Shown here one piece after another: positions 1-8,517 of a stretch of DNA of 46,005 bases. Each line of letters starts with the position of its first letter. Positions within the stretch are counted from its first letter, which is position 1. A model generated the notes under the pieces. It had not been told where the DNA came from. It was given only the letters and a program-made list of their open reading frames with translations, and searched no databases. This DNA is from Lysobacteraceae bacterium PS02340 (GTDB taxonomy: Bacteria > Pseudomonadota > Gammaproteobacteria > Xanthomonadales > Xanthomonadaceae): contig JASCOC010000023.1 of NCBI GenBank assembly GCA_029959605.1, forward strand, positions 1 to 46,005. The letters are read 5' to 3'. Position numbers and translations under genes: made by a program.

Positions 1-71
1 GGGGGGGGGGGGGGGCGGCGGGGCGGGCCGCCGCGGCGCGGCCCGCCCCCCCCCCCCCCCCCCCCCCCGCC
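1..71. other. G/C-only low-complexity contig edge
   Basis: The first 71 bases contain no A or T and include a run of 15 G and a run of more than 20 C. Such a run is not expected biologically even in a GC-rich genome. It looks like low-quality sequence at a contig end. Nothing can be annotated here. Confidence 0.75.
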
Positions 72-121
72 TGCGGAAGGGCTGCGTCTGGGGTCTGCTC
101 GGCAGGCGTTGCGACGTTCGC

Positions 122-991
122 TCAGGGCGCGATCGGGTACGGATACACCGCGGGCGGTGGGTCTGCCGGCAGCGTGGCCTGCCACCGCGCCAGCGTCTCG
201 CCGATGCGCGCGCCGGCTGCGATCTGCGGCCCCGAGCGTTCGTAGCCGAGCTTGCGCTCGCGCTGCTTGATCGCCCGAGCCGCGAGCCGATACGCGTTCG
301 CGAAATCGCGGTCCGCGTTGAGCCCGTCGAGCAGCCAGGCGTGACCGAAGAACGTGATCGTCGATTCGCTGCCGCAACCGAACGACGGTCGATCGGGACG
401 CGCGGCGGTCAGGACCAGCGTGTCGGGATCCTGGAGCGCGGGCACGAAGCCGCCCGAGTAGCAGGCCGAAATCACGACCACGCGATGCACGATGCCGGAG
501 GCGTCGAGCGCCGCGCGCAATGCCTCGGGCGTGATCGTGTCCTCGCTGCCGTCGGGCAGCGACAGACCGAGTGCGTGATCGGGTGCGCCGTGCATCGTCA
601 GATACAGCAGCAGCACGTCGCGCTCGCGGTCCATGTGCGCACCGATCGAGGACAACGCATGCCGCAGGTTCGCCGGGGTCGCGAGCGGGGTGCCCGCGCC
701 CTTGAGACTGTCGATGTGGTTGACCAGCGCGAGTGCACGCGCACCTGCGCCGAGACGCGGCGCCACTCGCTCGGTGAGGAAACGCACCTCGTTGCGGAAC
801 ACGTCTTCGCCGGCATCGCCGGCCATGCCGACGACGTACAGCGCCGGCGCATCGCCGGTGCCGACCGGCATGGCCGCGACCGCGGCATCGATCAGCGCGT
901 GATCGCGCGTCGCCAGCGGTTCGGCCGCCTGCAGCGGTGCGCAGGCGAGCAGGCACAGCAACGCCGTCGTCTGTATCCAGTGTCGAAGCAT
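122..991 (-). CDS. C13 family (legumain/caspase-like) peptidase, exported
   Basis: This is a predicted cysteine peptidase of clan CD, about 289 aa from the chosen ATG at 991. That start places a hydrophobic export signal directly at the N-terminus (MLRHWIQTTALLCLLACAP); the longer form from 1015 adds eight residues ahead of it. LLAC around Cys17 resembles a lipobox, so the protein may be a lipoprotein, although a signal peptidase I site after LQA is also possible. The catalytic dyad is visible: His134 in YLTMHG, followed by Cys177 in VVISACYSGG, the pattern of peptidase family C13. The substrate is unknown. The gene ends close to the degraded contig edge and runs in the same direction as mtnC, with a gap of only about 25 bp. 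The family call is firm and the biological role is not. Confidence 0.85.
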   Translation of the reverse strand: MLRHWIQTTALLCLLACAPLQAAEPLATRDHALIDAAVAAMPVGTGDAPALYVVGMAGDAGEDVFRNEVRFLTERVAPRLGAGARALALVNHIDSLKGAGTPLATPANLRHALSSIGAHMDRERDVLLLYLTMHGAPDHALGLSLPDGSEDTITPEALRAALDASGIVHRVVVISACYSGGFVPALQDPDTLVLTAARPDRPSFGCGSESTITFFGHAWLLDGLNADRDFANAYRLAARAIKQRERKLGYERSGPQIAAGARIGETLARWQATLPADPPPAVYPYPIAP

Positions 992-1016
992 GGGCCGACC
1001 GGACGCCGGCCGCATG

Positions 1017-1706
1017 TCAGCGGATCGCGTCGATCTGATCGAACGCAGTCACGCGCGTGTGACCGTTCGCGGACGCTGCATCGCGCGGCTGCGGATAATC
1101 GTCGAGCCGGTCGACCAGCACGGTGCGCATGCCGGCATCGCGCGCGGCGTCGAGTTCCTCGACGACGTCCGACAGGAACAGGATTTCCGCCGGCGCGGCG
1201 TCGAGCGCATCGGCGATGCGCGCATAGCTCTCGGCCTCGCGCTTGCCGCCGACCTCGGTGTCGAACCAGTTCGAGATCAGCCCGGTCAGATCGCCCGCGT
1301 CGCTGTGTCCGAAGAACAGTTTCTGCGCCGGCACCGAGCCGGAGGAATACACCGCCAGCGTTTCGCCATCCGCATGCCAGCGGCGCAGCGCGTCAGCGGC
1401 GTCGGGATAGATGTGCGCGGTGAAGTCGGCGTCCTGGTAGCCGGCCGACCAGATCATGCCCTGCAGCGCCTTGAGCGCGGTGTGCTTCCTGTCGGCGTCG
1501 ATCCAGCCCTGCAGCGTCTCGACGATCACTGCGTCGTCGCAGATCGCACCGTGCTCGGTCGCGACCACGTCGAGCCAGCGGCGCACCTCGGGATCATCGC
1601 GATGCGCGGCGACGAAGCCGGGCAGGGCACGGCGCGCATAGGGAAACAGCACGTCCTTGACGAACGAGATGCTGCTGGTGGTGCCTTCGATGTCGGTCAG
1701 GATCAT
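1017..1706 (-). CDS. mtnC: Enolase-phosphatase E1 (methionine salvage)
   Basis: This 229 aa HAD-superfamily protein is full length for MtnC. In methionine salvage it converts 2,3-diketo-5-methylthiopentyl-1-phosphate to acireductone through successive enolase and phosphatase steps. The N-terminal motif [10 protein letters not shown] carries the nucleophilic Asp5 and Glu7. [14 protein letters not shown] matches the family's second motif, and the [12 protein letters not shown] segment carries the late Mg-binding acidic residues. It is the last of three co-directional salvage genes (mtnB, mtnD, mtnC), consistent with one transcript. The stop codon is 25 bp from the C13 peptidase start, so readthrough into that gene is possible. 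Confidence 0.95.
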   Translation of the reverse strand: MILTDIEGTTSSISFVKDVLFPYARRALPGFVAAHRDDPEVRRWLDVVATEHGAICDDAVIVETLQGWIDADRKHTALKALQGMIWSAGYQDADFTAHIYPDAADALRRWHADGETLAVYSSGSVPAQKLFFGHSDAGDLTGLISNWFDTEVGGKREAESYARIADALDAAPAEILFLSDVVEELDAARDAGMRTVLVDRLDDYPQPRDAASANGHTRVTAFDQIDAIR

Positions 1707-1795
1707 CCGCGCGTCAGCCGGTGGTCGTGGGCGTCAGAGTGTAAAGCGAACCTGCGTCCCGGCGACGCCGGAGTCATGCGCGCAGACCGGCGCGA

Positions 1796-2350
1796 TCAGC
1801 GCGACCCGGGCTCGTAACGCGGAAACTTCTGCGCGATGTCCGAGCCGGTGAAATGGCCGATCCAGCCGTCGGGCTGCTCGAAGAAGCGGATCGCGACGAA
1901 GCGCGGTTCGCTGCCCATGTCGAACCAGTGGGTCACGCCGTCGGGTACGCCGATCAGATCGTCCTTGACGCACTCGATCTCGTAGACCTTGCCGTCGACG
2001 TGCAGGGTGAACAGGCCCGAGCCGTCGACGAAGAAGCGCACCTCGTCTTCCTTGTGGAAATGTTCGTCAAGGAACTTGGCGCGCAGTTCTTCGCGCTTCG
2101 GGTTGTCGGGCGCGATGCTGATCACGTCGACGGATTTGAAGCCGCGCTCGGCGCTGATGCGGTCGATGTCGGCCTTGTAGGCGGCGATCACCTCGTCCTG
2201 CGAGGCGCCGGCGCCGACCGGCTTGGCGGCCTGCCAGCGTTCGAAGGTGACGCCGATCGTCTGCAGCTCGCGGGCGATCGCGTCGCCGTCGCGGCTGTCG
2301 AACAGCGGCGTGTCGGGGGCGGTGGCATCGAAAATGCGGAGGCGGCTCAT
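1796..2350 (-). CDS. mtnD: Acireductone dioxygenase
   Basis: This 184 aa cupin-fold dioxygenase acts immediately after MtnC. It oxidises acireductone to the keto acid precursor of methionine plus formate with Fe, or by an off-pathway route with Ni. The metal ligands are visible as His97, His99 and Glu103 in EHFHKEDE, and His141 in GVTHWFD. I chose the ATG at 2350 because the protein then begins MSRLRIFDA like the family; the open frame upstream to 2497 is non-homologous and low complexity. The gene lies between mtnB (110 bp gap) and mtnC (89 bp gap), all on the minus strand. Confidence 0.95.
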   Translation of the reverse strand: MSRLRIFDATAPDTPLFDSRDGDAIARELQTIGVTFERWQAAKPVGAGASQDEVIAAYKADIDRISAERGFKSVDVISIAPDNPKREELRAKFLDEHFHKEDEVRFFVDGSGLFTLHVDGKVYEIECVKDDLIGVPDGVTHWFDMGSEPRFVAIRFFEQPDGWIGHFTGSDIAQKFPRYEPGSR

Positions 2351-2459
2351 GGCGGTCTGGCTCGGCGCGTGCGGGGCCGTCCAGCCTAGCAAAGCCGTCC
2401 GTCCGCAACGTTGACCGCGGCGGAACGCCGTCGTTCCACCGCTGGTGCGGCCGGCGGCC

Positions 2460-3107
2460 TCAGTGCGATGCGCGCAGGCGGCGCAGCTCGAGTTCACAGT
2501 GCAGCAGGAACTCGAAGGCTTCCAGATGGCGGCGCGCTTCGGCCATGTCGCGGCCCCAGGCGTAGAGGCCGTGGCCGTCGATCAGATAGCCCCACATCGG
2601 GCCTGCATCGAGCAGCGACTCCACCTGCGCCGAGAGCACGGTCATGTCCTGGCTGTTGGGCAGCACCGGCACGTCGACCGCCATCTCGTGCGTGCTGTTG
2701 CCGGCGAAGGCCTTCAGCAGCTCGTAGCCTTCCAGGCGCACGTGGCCGTCGCCGGCGAACAGCCGCGAGGCGATGGTCTGGGTCGGCGAATGCGTGTGCA
2801 GGATGCAGCCGATCTCCGGGAACCGGCGATACAGCTGCGTGTGCAGCAGGGTTTCGGCAGACGGGCGGTGCTCGCTGCCGACGGCGCGGCCCTCGAAGTC
2901 GACGACCATGATGTCGTCTTCCTTCAGCTTGCCCTTGTCGCGGCCGGAGACGGTGATCGCCGCATGGCGGTCATCGAGGCGGCGCGAGAAGTTGCTGCTG
3001 GTGGCGGGCGTCCAGCCGGACTGGGCGAGTTCGCGGATGTTGACGATCAGCTCGCCGGCGAGTTCGCGCAGGCGATGGACGTCGTAGGGCGTGGGCGTAT
3101 CGGACAT
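2460..3107 (-). CDS. mtnB: Methylthioribulose-1-phosphate dehydratase
   Basis: This 215 aa member of the class II aldolase/adducin superfamily dehydrates 5-methylthioribulose-1-phosphate, the step before MtnC. The zinc-binding HTH pair is seen at His104 and His106 ([10 protein letters not shown]), with a further histidine in the [12 protein letters not shown] segment. The length is typical. It is the first gene of the mtnB-mtnD-mtnC cluster. Only 29 bp separate it from the small membrane protein gene upstream. A TAGAAT hexamer sits just before the start, but I found no convincing -35 partner. No mtnA (isomerase) is in the window, and I saw no SAM-riboswitch-like structure upstream. Confidence 0.94.
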   Translation of the reverse strand: MSDTPTPYDVHRLRELAGELIVNIRELAQSGWTPATSSNFSRRLDDRHAAITVSGRDKGKLKEDDIMVVDFEGRAVGSEHRPSAETLLHTQLYRRFPEIGCILHTHSPTQTIASRLFAGDGHVRLEGYELLKAFAGNSTHEMAVDVPVLPNSQDMTVLSAQVESLLDAGPMWGYLIDGHGLYAWGRDMAEARRHLEAFEFLLHCELELRRLRASH

Positions 3108-3136
3108 GGCGCGGATTCTAACGCGCCCGTGTGGCG

Positions 3137-3385
3137 TCAGCGTCTGCCGCGCCAGGACGGCGGTTCGCCCTTCAGTGCGCAGACCGTGACCAGCAACGCG
3201 GTGGCCACCGCGACGCAGATGCCGAACGCCAGCGGCGCGTCGCCCGGCGGGAAGCGTGCGGCGCAGCCGATCAGCGTGCCGACGTAGACCAGCAGCACCA
3301 CCCAGCCCTGCCAGCGCCGCGGCAGCCCCCAGCCGTAGCCGAACGTCTTGGCCGGAAACCAGAAGTCGTCGCGCCGGTCGCTCAT
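3137..3385 (-). CDS. Small two-helix membrane protein, coupled to permease
   Basis: This 82 aa protein is not one I recognise. It starts [20 protein letters not shown], then has two hydrophobic segments at about residues 26-46 and 51-69, and a short basic tail (RGRR). Its ATG overlaps the stop codon of the amino acid permease by four bases (3382-3385), so the two are probably translationally coupled. Similar short proteins with a GYGWG-like N-terminus sit beside transporters in related bacteria, but I can assign no function. It could be an accessory subunit of the permease; that is inference from the overlap only. Confidence 0.8.
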   Translation of the reverse strand: MSDRRDDFWFPAKTFGYGWGLPRRWQGWVVLLVYVGTLIGCAARFPPGDAPLAFGICVAVATALLVTVCALKGEPPSWRGRR

Positions 3386-4692
3386 GGCGCGGGCGGCGCT
3401 TCGCGACGACGCGAGGAGAAACCGCGATACCCGGCCCATGCCAGCAGCGCGATGATCGCCGCGCCCATCAGCGTGTCGATCGGCGTGGACCAGACCAGCA
3501 GGCCGCACGCGATCAGCGCACCCATGCCGAGCAGACGTTCGCGTCGCCCGGCCGGATGCTGGCGGTTGCCGAGCATCAGGCTCAGGCCGGCGGCGGCATA
3601 GGCCATGACCACGAGCGTCACCGCCATGTTGATGATGGTTTCGAACTGGCTGCCGACGGTGTCGGTCACGGTGATGAACGCGATCAGCGTCATCGACGAC
3701 ACCACGATCAACAGGCCGGGGCCGGCCGCGCCGTTCTTCAGCAGACGGCCGAAGATCGCCGGCAGGAACCCGCGTTGCGCGGCGCGCGCGCCGGATTCGC
3801 CGGTCACCAGCATCCAGCCGCCGAGCGTGCCGGTGGCCTTGAGCGCAGCGGCTGCGGCGATCACCGGGATCGCCCAGAGGCCGAACATCTGCCCGGCGAC
3901 GAGGGCGAACGGTGCGCTGGAGCTCGCGAGTTCCTCGACCGGCACGATGCCCATCATCAGCACCGACGAGACCATGTAGACCACGCCGGCGAGCAGGATG
4001 CCGCCGAGCGTCGCGATCGGCACGTTGCGTTCGGGATTGCGCACGACGCCGGCCACCATCGCACCGGTTTCCAGACCGATGAAGGCCCAGAACACCGTCG
4101 CCAGCGAGCCGATCGCCACGGCCGCATCCGACTGGCCGCTGACGTTCCAGCCGGCGCGGTAGATGCCCGGATCGAAATAGGCCCAGCCGGCGATCAGGAT
4201 CGCCGCGACCGGCAGCAGGCCGAATACGACGCAGAACGACTGGAAGCGCGCGATGTTGCGCGGACCGAGGAGGTTCAGCGCGAACATCGACCAGATCAGC
4301 AGCACCTGGCCGACGAGCTGCACGCCCGGCGTCTCGGCGACGGGCAGCAGGATCACCAGATAGCCCACCGCCGCGACCGCGATCGCGTTGTTGCCCACCC
4401 ACGACGACAGCCAGTACAGCGTGGTCGCCAGGAACCCCATGTCGCGGCCGAGGCTCGGGCGGATGTAATCGTCCGGCGAGTTGAGATCCGGGTACTGCCG
4501 CGCGAGCCGCGCGAACGCGCCGCCGAGCGCGACCGCGAGCAGGGTGCCGATCAGCCACGAGAACACGGTCACCGCGCCCGAGCGCGCGAGCGTGGCCGGG
4601 AGCAGGAAGAAGCCGGAGCCGATCATGTTGTTGGCGACCATGAAGGTCGCCAGCACAGGACCGATTTTCTTGGCCGTGGAAGTCGTGGACAT
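3382..4692 (-). CDS. APC-family amino acid permease, AdiC/PotE-like
   Basis: This 436 aa integral membrane protein has the twelve hydrophobic segments expected of the amino acid-polyamine-organocation family. The first helix carries the unwound substrate-site motif in [15 protein letters not shown], close to AdiC/PotE-type arginine-agmatine and polyamine antiporters. Later segments such as [25 protein letters not shown] are also typical. The substrate cannot be fixed from sequence; a basic amino acid or polyamine is the best guess. The gene overlaps the downstream 82 aa membrane protein by ATGA. A strong hairpin lies between it and the second permease gene upstream, so it is probably transcribed separately from that gene. 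Confidence 0.88.
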   Translation of the reverse strand: MSTTSTAKKIGPVLATFMVANNMIGSGFFLLPATLARSGAVTVFSWLIGTLLAVALGGAFARLARQYPDLNSPDDYIRPSLGRDMGFLATTLYWLSSWVGNNAIAVAAVGYLVILLPVAETPGVQLVGQVLLIWSMFALNLLGPRNIARFQSFCVVFGLLPVAAILIAGWAYFDPGIYRAGWNVSGQSDAAVAIGSLATVFWAFIGLETGAMVAGVVRNPERNVPIATLGGILLAGVVYMVSSVLMMGIVPVEELASSSAPFALVAGQMFGLWAIPVIAAAAALKATGTLGGWMLVTGESGARAAQRGFLPAIFGRLLKNGAAGPGLLIVVSSMTLIAFITVTDTVGSQFETIINMAVTLVVMAYAAAGLSLMLGNRQHPAGRRERLLGMGALIACGLLVWSTPIDTLMGAAIIALLAWAGYRGFSSRRREAPPAP

Positions 4693-4746
4693 CGTGCGAT
4701 CCGCGTGGAGGGCGGCGCGAGCGGCCGCAGGTCGGGAGGCGCCATG

Positions 4747-4779
4747 GACACACGGCCCGCGGAAGGCGGGCCGTGTGTC
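4747..4779 (-). terminator. Perfect 14-bp stem-loop after the 503-aa permease gene
   Basis: The arms 4747-4760 and 4766-4779 are perfect reverse complements around a five-base loop. The hairpin begins 9 bases after the permease stop on the minus strand. There is no strong T tract, so it may be a weak intrinsic terminator or an mRNA-stabilising hairpin. Confidence 0.65.
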
Positions 4780-4788
4780 GAGGGCGGA

Positions 4789-6300
4789 TCAGCGCGGCGG
4801 CAGTTGCTGACGGAGCTTGCTGTGCTTGTAGCCGTAGACGAAGTAGATCGTGAAGCCGATAACCGTCCACACCAGCAGCACGATCCAGTTCAGCAGCGGC
4901 ATCGTCGCGACGAGGCCCAGGCACGCCAGCACGCCGAGCGTGCCGACGAGGAACACGGCCGGCACACGAAACGGGCGGTGCAGGTTCGGCTGCGTGCGGC
5001 GCAGCACCATCACGCCCAGGCAGACGGTGGCGAACGCGACCAGGGTGCCCATCGAGACCACGTCGCCGAGCAGCTGGATCGGCAGGAACGCGGCCATGAC
5101 CGCCGCGATCAGCGCGACCAGCACGGTGCCCTTGTGGGGCGTGCGGTAACGCTTGTGGATCGCGCCGAAGAAGCGCGGCAGCAGACCGTCCTGCGCCATC
5201 GAGAAGAAGATGCGCGGCTGGCCCATCAGCATCACCAGGATCACCGTGGTCAGACCGGCGATCGCGCCGATCTCGACCAGCGTCTTCAGCCAGGCCAGCG
5301 CCGGATAGGCCTCGAGCGCGGTCGCGACCGGCTTGGCCGTGCCGAGCGTGGTGTAGGGGACCATGCCGGTCAGCACCGCGGACACCGCGATGTAGATCAG
5401 CGTGCACAGGAACAGCGAACCGAGGATGCCGATCGGCATGTCGCGCTGCGGGTTCTTGACCTCCTGCGCCGCGGTCGAGACCGCGTCGAAGCCGATGTAG
5501 GCGAAGAACACGATCGACGCGCCGCGCAGCACGCCTTCCCAGCCGAAGCGGTCGCCGCCCTGGTTGTCCGGGATGAAGGGGAGCCAGTTTTCGGCGTTCA
5601 CGTACTGCGCGCCGAAGGCCAGCAGCAGCAGGATCACCAGCACCTTGATCGACACGATGATCGCGTTGGCGGTCGCCGACTGGGTGATGCCCACGTAGCA
5701 CAGGATGCCGACCGCGCCGATGATCAGCACCGCAGGCAGGTTGAACAGCGCGCCGGTGGTGACGAACTTGCCGAACTCGCACGCGCCGGCCACGGCCGCT
5801 TCGTGCGTACAGAAGTTGATCGGCGCCTGCGTCAATGCCGCGGGCAGATGGACGCCGAGGCTGTCGAGGAAGCTGACCGTGTAGCCCGACCAGCCCACTG
5901 CGACCGTGGACGCGGCGAACAGATATTCGAGCACCAGACTCCAGCCGACGAACCAGGCCAGCGCTTCGCCGAGCGTCGCGTAGGTGTAGCTGTAGGCGCT
6001 GCCCGAGGCCGGGATCATCGCCGCGAACTCCGCGTAGCACAGGCCCGCCATCGCGCAGGCGAAGCCGGCGATGACGAAGCTCAGCATGATCGCCGGGCCG
6101 GCATGGTTGGCCGCCGCGGTCCCGGTGATCACGAAGATGCCGGCGCCGATGACCGCGCCCAGGCCCAGCATCACCAGATGCTTGGCGGTCAGTGTGCGCT
6201 TGAAGCCGACTTCGCCGCCGAGGCTGCCTTCGACCGGCTCGCCCGCATCGACACGCGGTTGTGCCGCGATCGGCTTGGTAATCATCAGGTTCTTGAACAT
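4789..6300 (-). CDS. APC-family amino acid permease, cationic amino acid transporter type
   Basis: This 503 aa membrane protein has about twelve to fourteen hydrophobic segments. It resembles the YfnA/CAT (cationic amino acid transporter) branch of the APC superfamily. Key stretches are LGLGAVIGAGIFVITG in helix 1, the conserved YAEFAAMIPASGSAYSYTYATLGE segment and FFAYIGFDAVSTAAQEVKNPQRDMP. I chose the ATG at 6300 (MFKNLMITKP) because it has a GGGGA ribosome-binding site and family-like length; the frame stays open to 6423 without homology. Import of an amino acid into the cytoplasm is the expected activity, with specificity unknown. A strong hairpin follows the stop codon. Confidence 0.9.
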   Translation of the reverse strand: MFKNLMITKPIAAQPRVDAGEPVEGSLGGEVGFKRTLTAKHLVMLGLGAVIGAGIFVITGTAAANHAGPAIMLSFVIAGFACAMAGLCYAEFAAMIPASGSAYSYTYATLGEALAWFVGWSLVLEYLFAASTVAVGWSGYTVSFLDSLGVHLPAALTQAPINFCTHEAAVAGACEFGKFVTTGALFNLPAVLIIGAVGILCYVGITQSATANAIIVSIKVLVILLLLAFGAQYVNAENWLPFIPDNQGGDRFGWEGVLRGASIVFFAYIGFDAVSTAAQEVKNPQRDMPIGILGSLFLCTLIYIAVSAVLTGMVPYTTLGTAKPVATALEAYPALAWLKTLVEIGAIAGLTTVILVMLMGQPRIFFSMAQDGLLPRFFGAIHKRYRTPHKGTVLVALIAAVMAAFLPIQLLGDVVSMGTLVAFATVCLGVMVLRRTQPNLHRPFRVPAVFLVGTLGVLACLGLVATMPLLNWIVLLVWTVIGFTIYFVYGYKHSKLRQQLPPR

Positions 6301-6498
6301 CGGTGTCCCCGGTTGGTCGTTCGGTGCGGTCCGCGACGACTGACGGACGTGCCGTCGAGTCCCCCGCGGCCACGCGGCAATCGCCGTACCATGCCAAACG
6401 CTGCGTTCCGGCACAAGCAACACAACGGCGGCTTGTGCGCATGCGCGGGAACGCCGATGCTGCCGCTCCCGTCACGCCGCGCTGCAGCAAATTCCCTG

Positions 6499-7095
6499 AT
6501 GTCGAACCCGTCCACGCCCGATTTCGAACGCCCGTCCGTCCTGCCCACCGCGGTGCAGACACTGGCCCGCGCATTCGCCGATTTCGGCGTCCTGCAGCCT
6601 GCCCAGCAGGCGCTGGCGGGAGAGTTCGGCGATCTGCTCGGCGATGCCGAAGATCCGTTCGAGCGCGCGCGACTGGCCGGTCATTTCACCGCCTCGGCGC
6701 TGGTGGTCAGCGGCGACGGCACGCGCACGCTGCTGACCCATCACCGCAAGCTCGGCATGTGGCTGCAGCCAGGCGGACACGCCGACGGCGACCGCGATCT
6801 GGCGCGCGTGGCACTGCGCGAGACCGAAGAGGAAACCGGACTGGTCGGCGTGACCGTGCAGCCGGGCATCTTCGATCTCGACCGGCACTGGATTCCCGAA
6901 CACAAGGGCGTGCCCGGGCATTGGCACTACGACGTGCGCTACGTCGTGCGCGTAGGCAGCGACGAAACGTTCGCGGTCAGCGAGGAATCCCACGCGCTGG
7001 CCTGGGTGCCGCTGCGCGACGTCGCCGATGGCGAGGCCTACGACGCCTCGCTGCGTCGGATGGCACGCCGCTGGCTGGACGTGCCGGCGGCCTGA
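6499..7095 (+). CDS. NUDIX hydrolase
   Basis: This 198 aa protein probably hydrolyses a nucleoside diphosphate linked to another moiety. The Nudix box is present at about residues 93-115, ending RETEEETGL. The first glutamate of the canonical G-x5-E is Asp here (GGHADGD), a conservative departure. An N-terminal helical domain of about 65 residues precedes the Nudix fold, as in a common group of uncharacterised NUDIX proteins. The ATG at 6499 was chosen because homologous-looking sequence begins there; the frame is open far upstream only as a GC-rich shadow. The gene is divergent from the permease and convergent with serA. The substrate is not predictable. Confidence 0.9.
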   Translation: MSNPSTPDFERPSVLPTAVQTLARAFADFGVLQPAQQALAGEFGDLLGDAEDPFERARLAGHFTASALVVSGDGTRTLLTHHRKLGMWLQPGGHADGDRDLARVALRETEEETGLVGVTVQPGIFDLDRHWIPEHKGVPGHWHYDVRYVVRVGSDETFAVSEESHALAWVPLRDVADGEAYDASLRRMARRWLDVPAA

Positions 7096-7114
7096 GCATC
7101 GCTCCGCAAAACGA

Positions 7115-7135
7115 ATAGAGCGCAGCGAAACCCGT
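7115..7135 (+). repeat. Dispersed 21-bp repeat, copy A
   Basis: The core agagcgcagcgaaaccc recurs in inverse orientation at 12096-12116. It lies in the gap between the NUDIX gene and the end of serA. The motif resembles extragenic repeats common in Xanthomonadales and pseudomonads. Its function is unknown. Confidence 0.7.
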
Positions 7136-7153
7136 CGCAGCGCGTGCTGACGG

Positions 7154-8386
7154 CTAATACAGCACGCGCGTCCGCATCGTCCCGTCGATCTTCTGCAGCT
7201 CGCTGCGCAGATGCGCAGCCTGTTCTTCGGTCGCGGCGACATCGATGACCACGTAACCCACGTTCGCATTCGTGCGCAGGTACTGGCCGTCGATGTTGAT
7301 CGCCTCGCGCGAAAACACTTCGTTGATCTTCGACAGCACGCCGGGCACGTTGCGGTGCAGATGCAGCAGGCGGTGGCTGCCGATGTGCTCGGGCAGGGTC
7401 ACCTCGGGGAAGTTGACCGCCGACAGCGTGCTGCCGTTGTCGCTGTAGCGCACCAGTTTCGCCGCGACCTCGATGCCGATGTTGTCCTGCGCCTCCAGCG
7501 TGCTGCCGCCGACGTGCGGGGTCAGCAGCACGTTGTCGTGGCCGAGCAGCGGCGATTCGAACGCGTCGTCGTTGCCTTTGGGCTCGATCGGGAACACGTC
7601 GATCGCAGCGCCGCCGACCTGGCCGCTGCGCAGCGCGGCATCGAGCGCGTCGATGTCGACGACGGTGCCGCGCGAGGCGTTGATCAGATGCGCGCCGGGC
7701 TTCATCGCGTTGATCTCGGCCGCGCCGAACATCAGCTTCGTCGACGGCGTCTCCGGCACGTGCAAGGTGACCACGTCGCTGCGCGCGAGCAGGTCCTCCA
7801 GACTCGTCGCGCTGCGCGCATTGCCCAGCGACAGCTTGGTTTCGATGTCGTGGAAAAGCACCTGCATGCCCAGCGATTCGGCGAGCACGCCGACCTGGGT
7901 GCCGATGTGGCCGTAGCCCACGATGCCCAGCGTCTTCCCGCGCGCTTCGTGACTGCCGAGCGCCGACTTGCTCCAGCCGCCGCGGTGGCACTCCGCGTTT
8001 TTCTGCGGAATCCCGCGCAGCAGCATGATCGCTTCGGCGACGACGAGTTCGGCCACCGAACGCGTATTGGAGTAGGGCGCGTTGAAGACCGGAATGCCGG
8101 CCAGCTCGGCCGCTTCCACGTCGACCTGGTTGGTGCCGATGCAGAAGCAGCCGATCGCCATCAGCCGGCGCGCGTCGGCCAGCACGTCGGCACTCAGATG
8201 CGTGCGCGAACGGATGCCGATGATGTGCGCGTCGGCGATCTTCGCCCGCAGCTGGTCTTCGGGCAGCGATTTGGGGTGGACTTCGACCTGCGAATAGCCG
8301 GCGGCGTGGAAGGTGTCGACGGCGCTCTGGCTGACGCCTTCGAGCAGCAGGACGCGGATGTCCTGCCGGGGAAACGAGGTCTTCAT
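7154..8386 (-). CDS. serA: D-3-phosphoglycerate dehydrogenase
   Basis: This 410 aa enzyme oxidises 3-phosphoglycerate to 3-phosphohydroxypyruvate, the first step of serine biosynthesis. The N-terminal substrate domain is followed by a Rossmann fold with GYGHIG, then the catalytic Arg in NASRGTVVD, a Glu in the next segment, and His in LLTPHVGGST. The last ~75 residues form an ACT domain (LHRNVPGVLSKINEVF), the usual serine-feedback module, and the length matches the E. coli-type enzyme. It is divergently transcribed from the D-2-hydroxyglutarate dehydrogenase gene across 131 bp. Some SerA enzymes reduce 2-oxoglutarate to D-2-hydroxyglutarate, and the neighbour would recycle that product. Confidence 0.96.
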   Translation of the reverse strand: MKTSFPRQDIRVLLLEGVSQSAVDTFHAAGYSQVEVHPKSLPEDQLRAKIADAHIIGIRSRTHLSADVLADARRLMAIGCFCIGTNQVDVEAAELAGIPVFNAPYSNTRSVAELVVAEAIMLLRGIPQKNAECHRGGWSKSALGSHEARGKTLGIVGYGHIGTQVGVLAESLGMQVLFHDIETKLSLGNARSATSLEDLLARSDVVTLHVPETPSTKLMFGAAEINAMKPGAHLINASRGTVVDIDALDAALRSGQVGGAAIDVFPIEPKGNDDAFESPLLGHDNVLLTPHVGGSTLEAQDNIGIEVAAKLVRYSDNGSTLSAVNFPEVTLPEHIGSHRLLHLHRNVPGVLSKINEVFSREAINIDGQYLRTNANVGYVVIDVAATEEQAAHLRSELQKIDGTMRTRVLY

Positions 8387-8517
8387 CGGGTTGGATTCGC
8401 GCGTGGGGGACAGCGCGGGCCATGGTGCCAGAATCGCGCCGGGCGTGTTGCGCCGCAGCGCTGGACGCGTCCCGGACGCGCTGGCACGCTGGCATCCCGT
8501 TCGACCGGCCCCCGACG

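Noticed and set aside
3086..3136. SAM riboswitch or other leader for the mtn genes
   Set aside because: Only 29 bases separate mtnB from the upstream gene, too short for a riboswitch, and no aptamer-like pairing is seen.
3256..7095. Very long plus-strand open frame opposite the permease and NUDIX region
   Set aside because: It is a GC-rich antisense shadow; the translation is His/Arg/Asp-rich low complexity. The only real part is the NUDIX gene from 6499.
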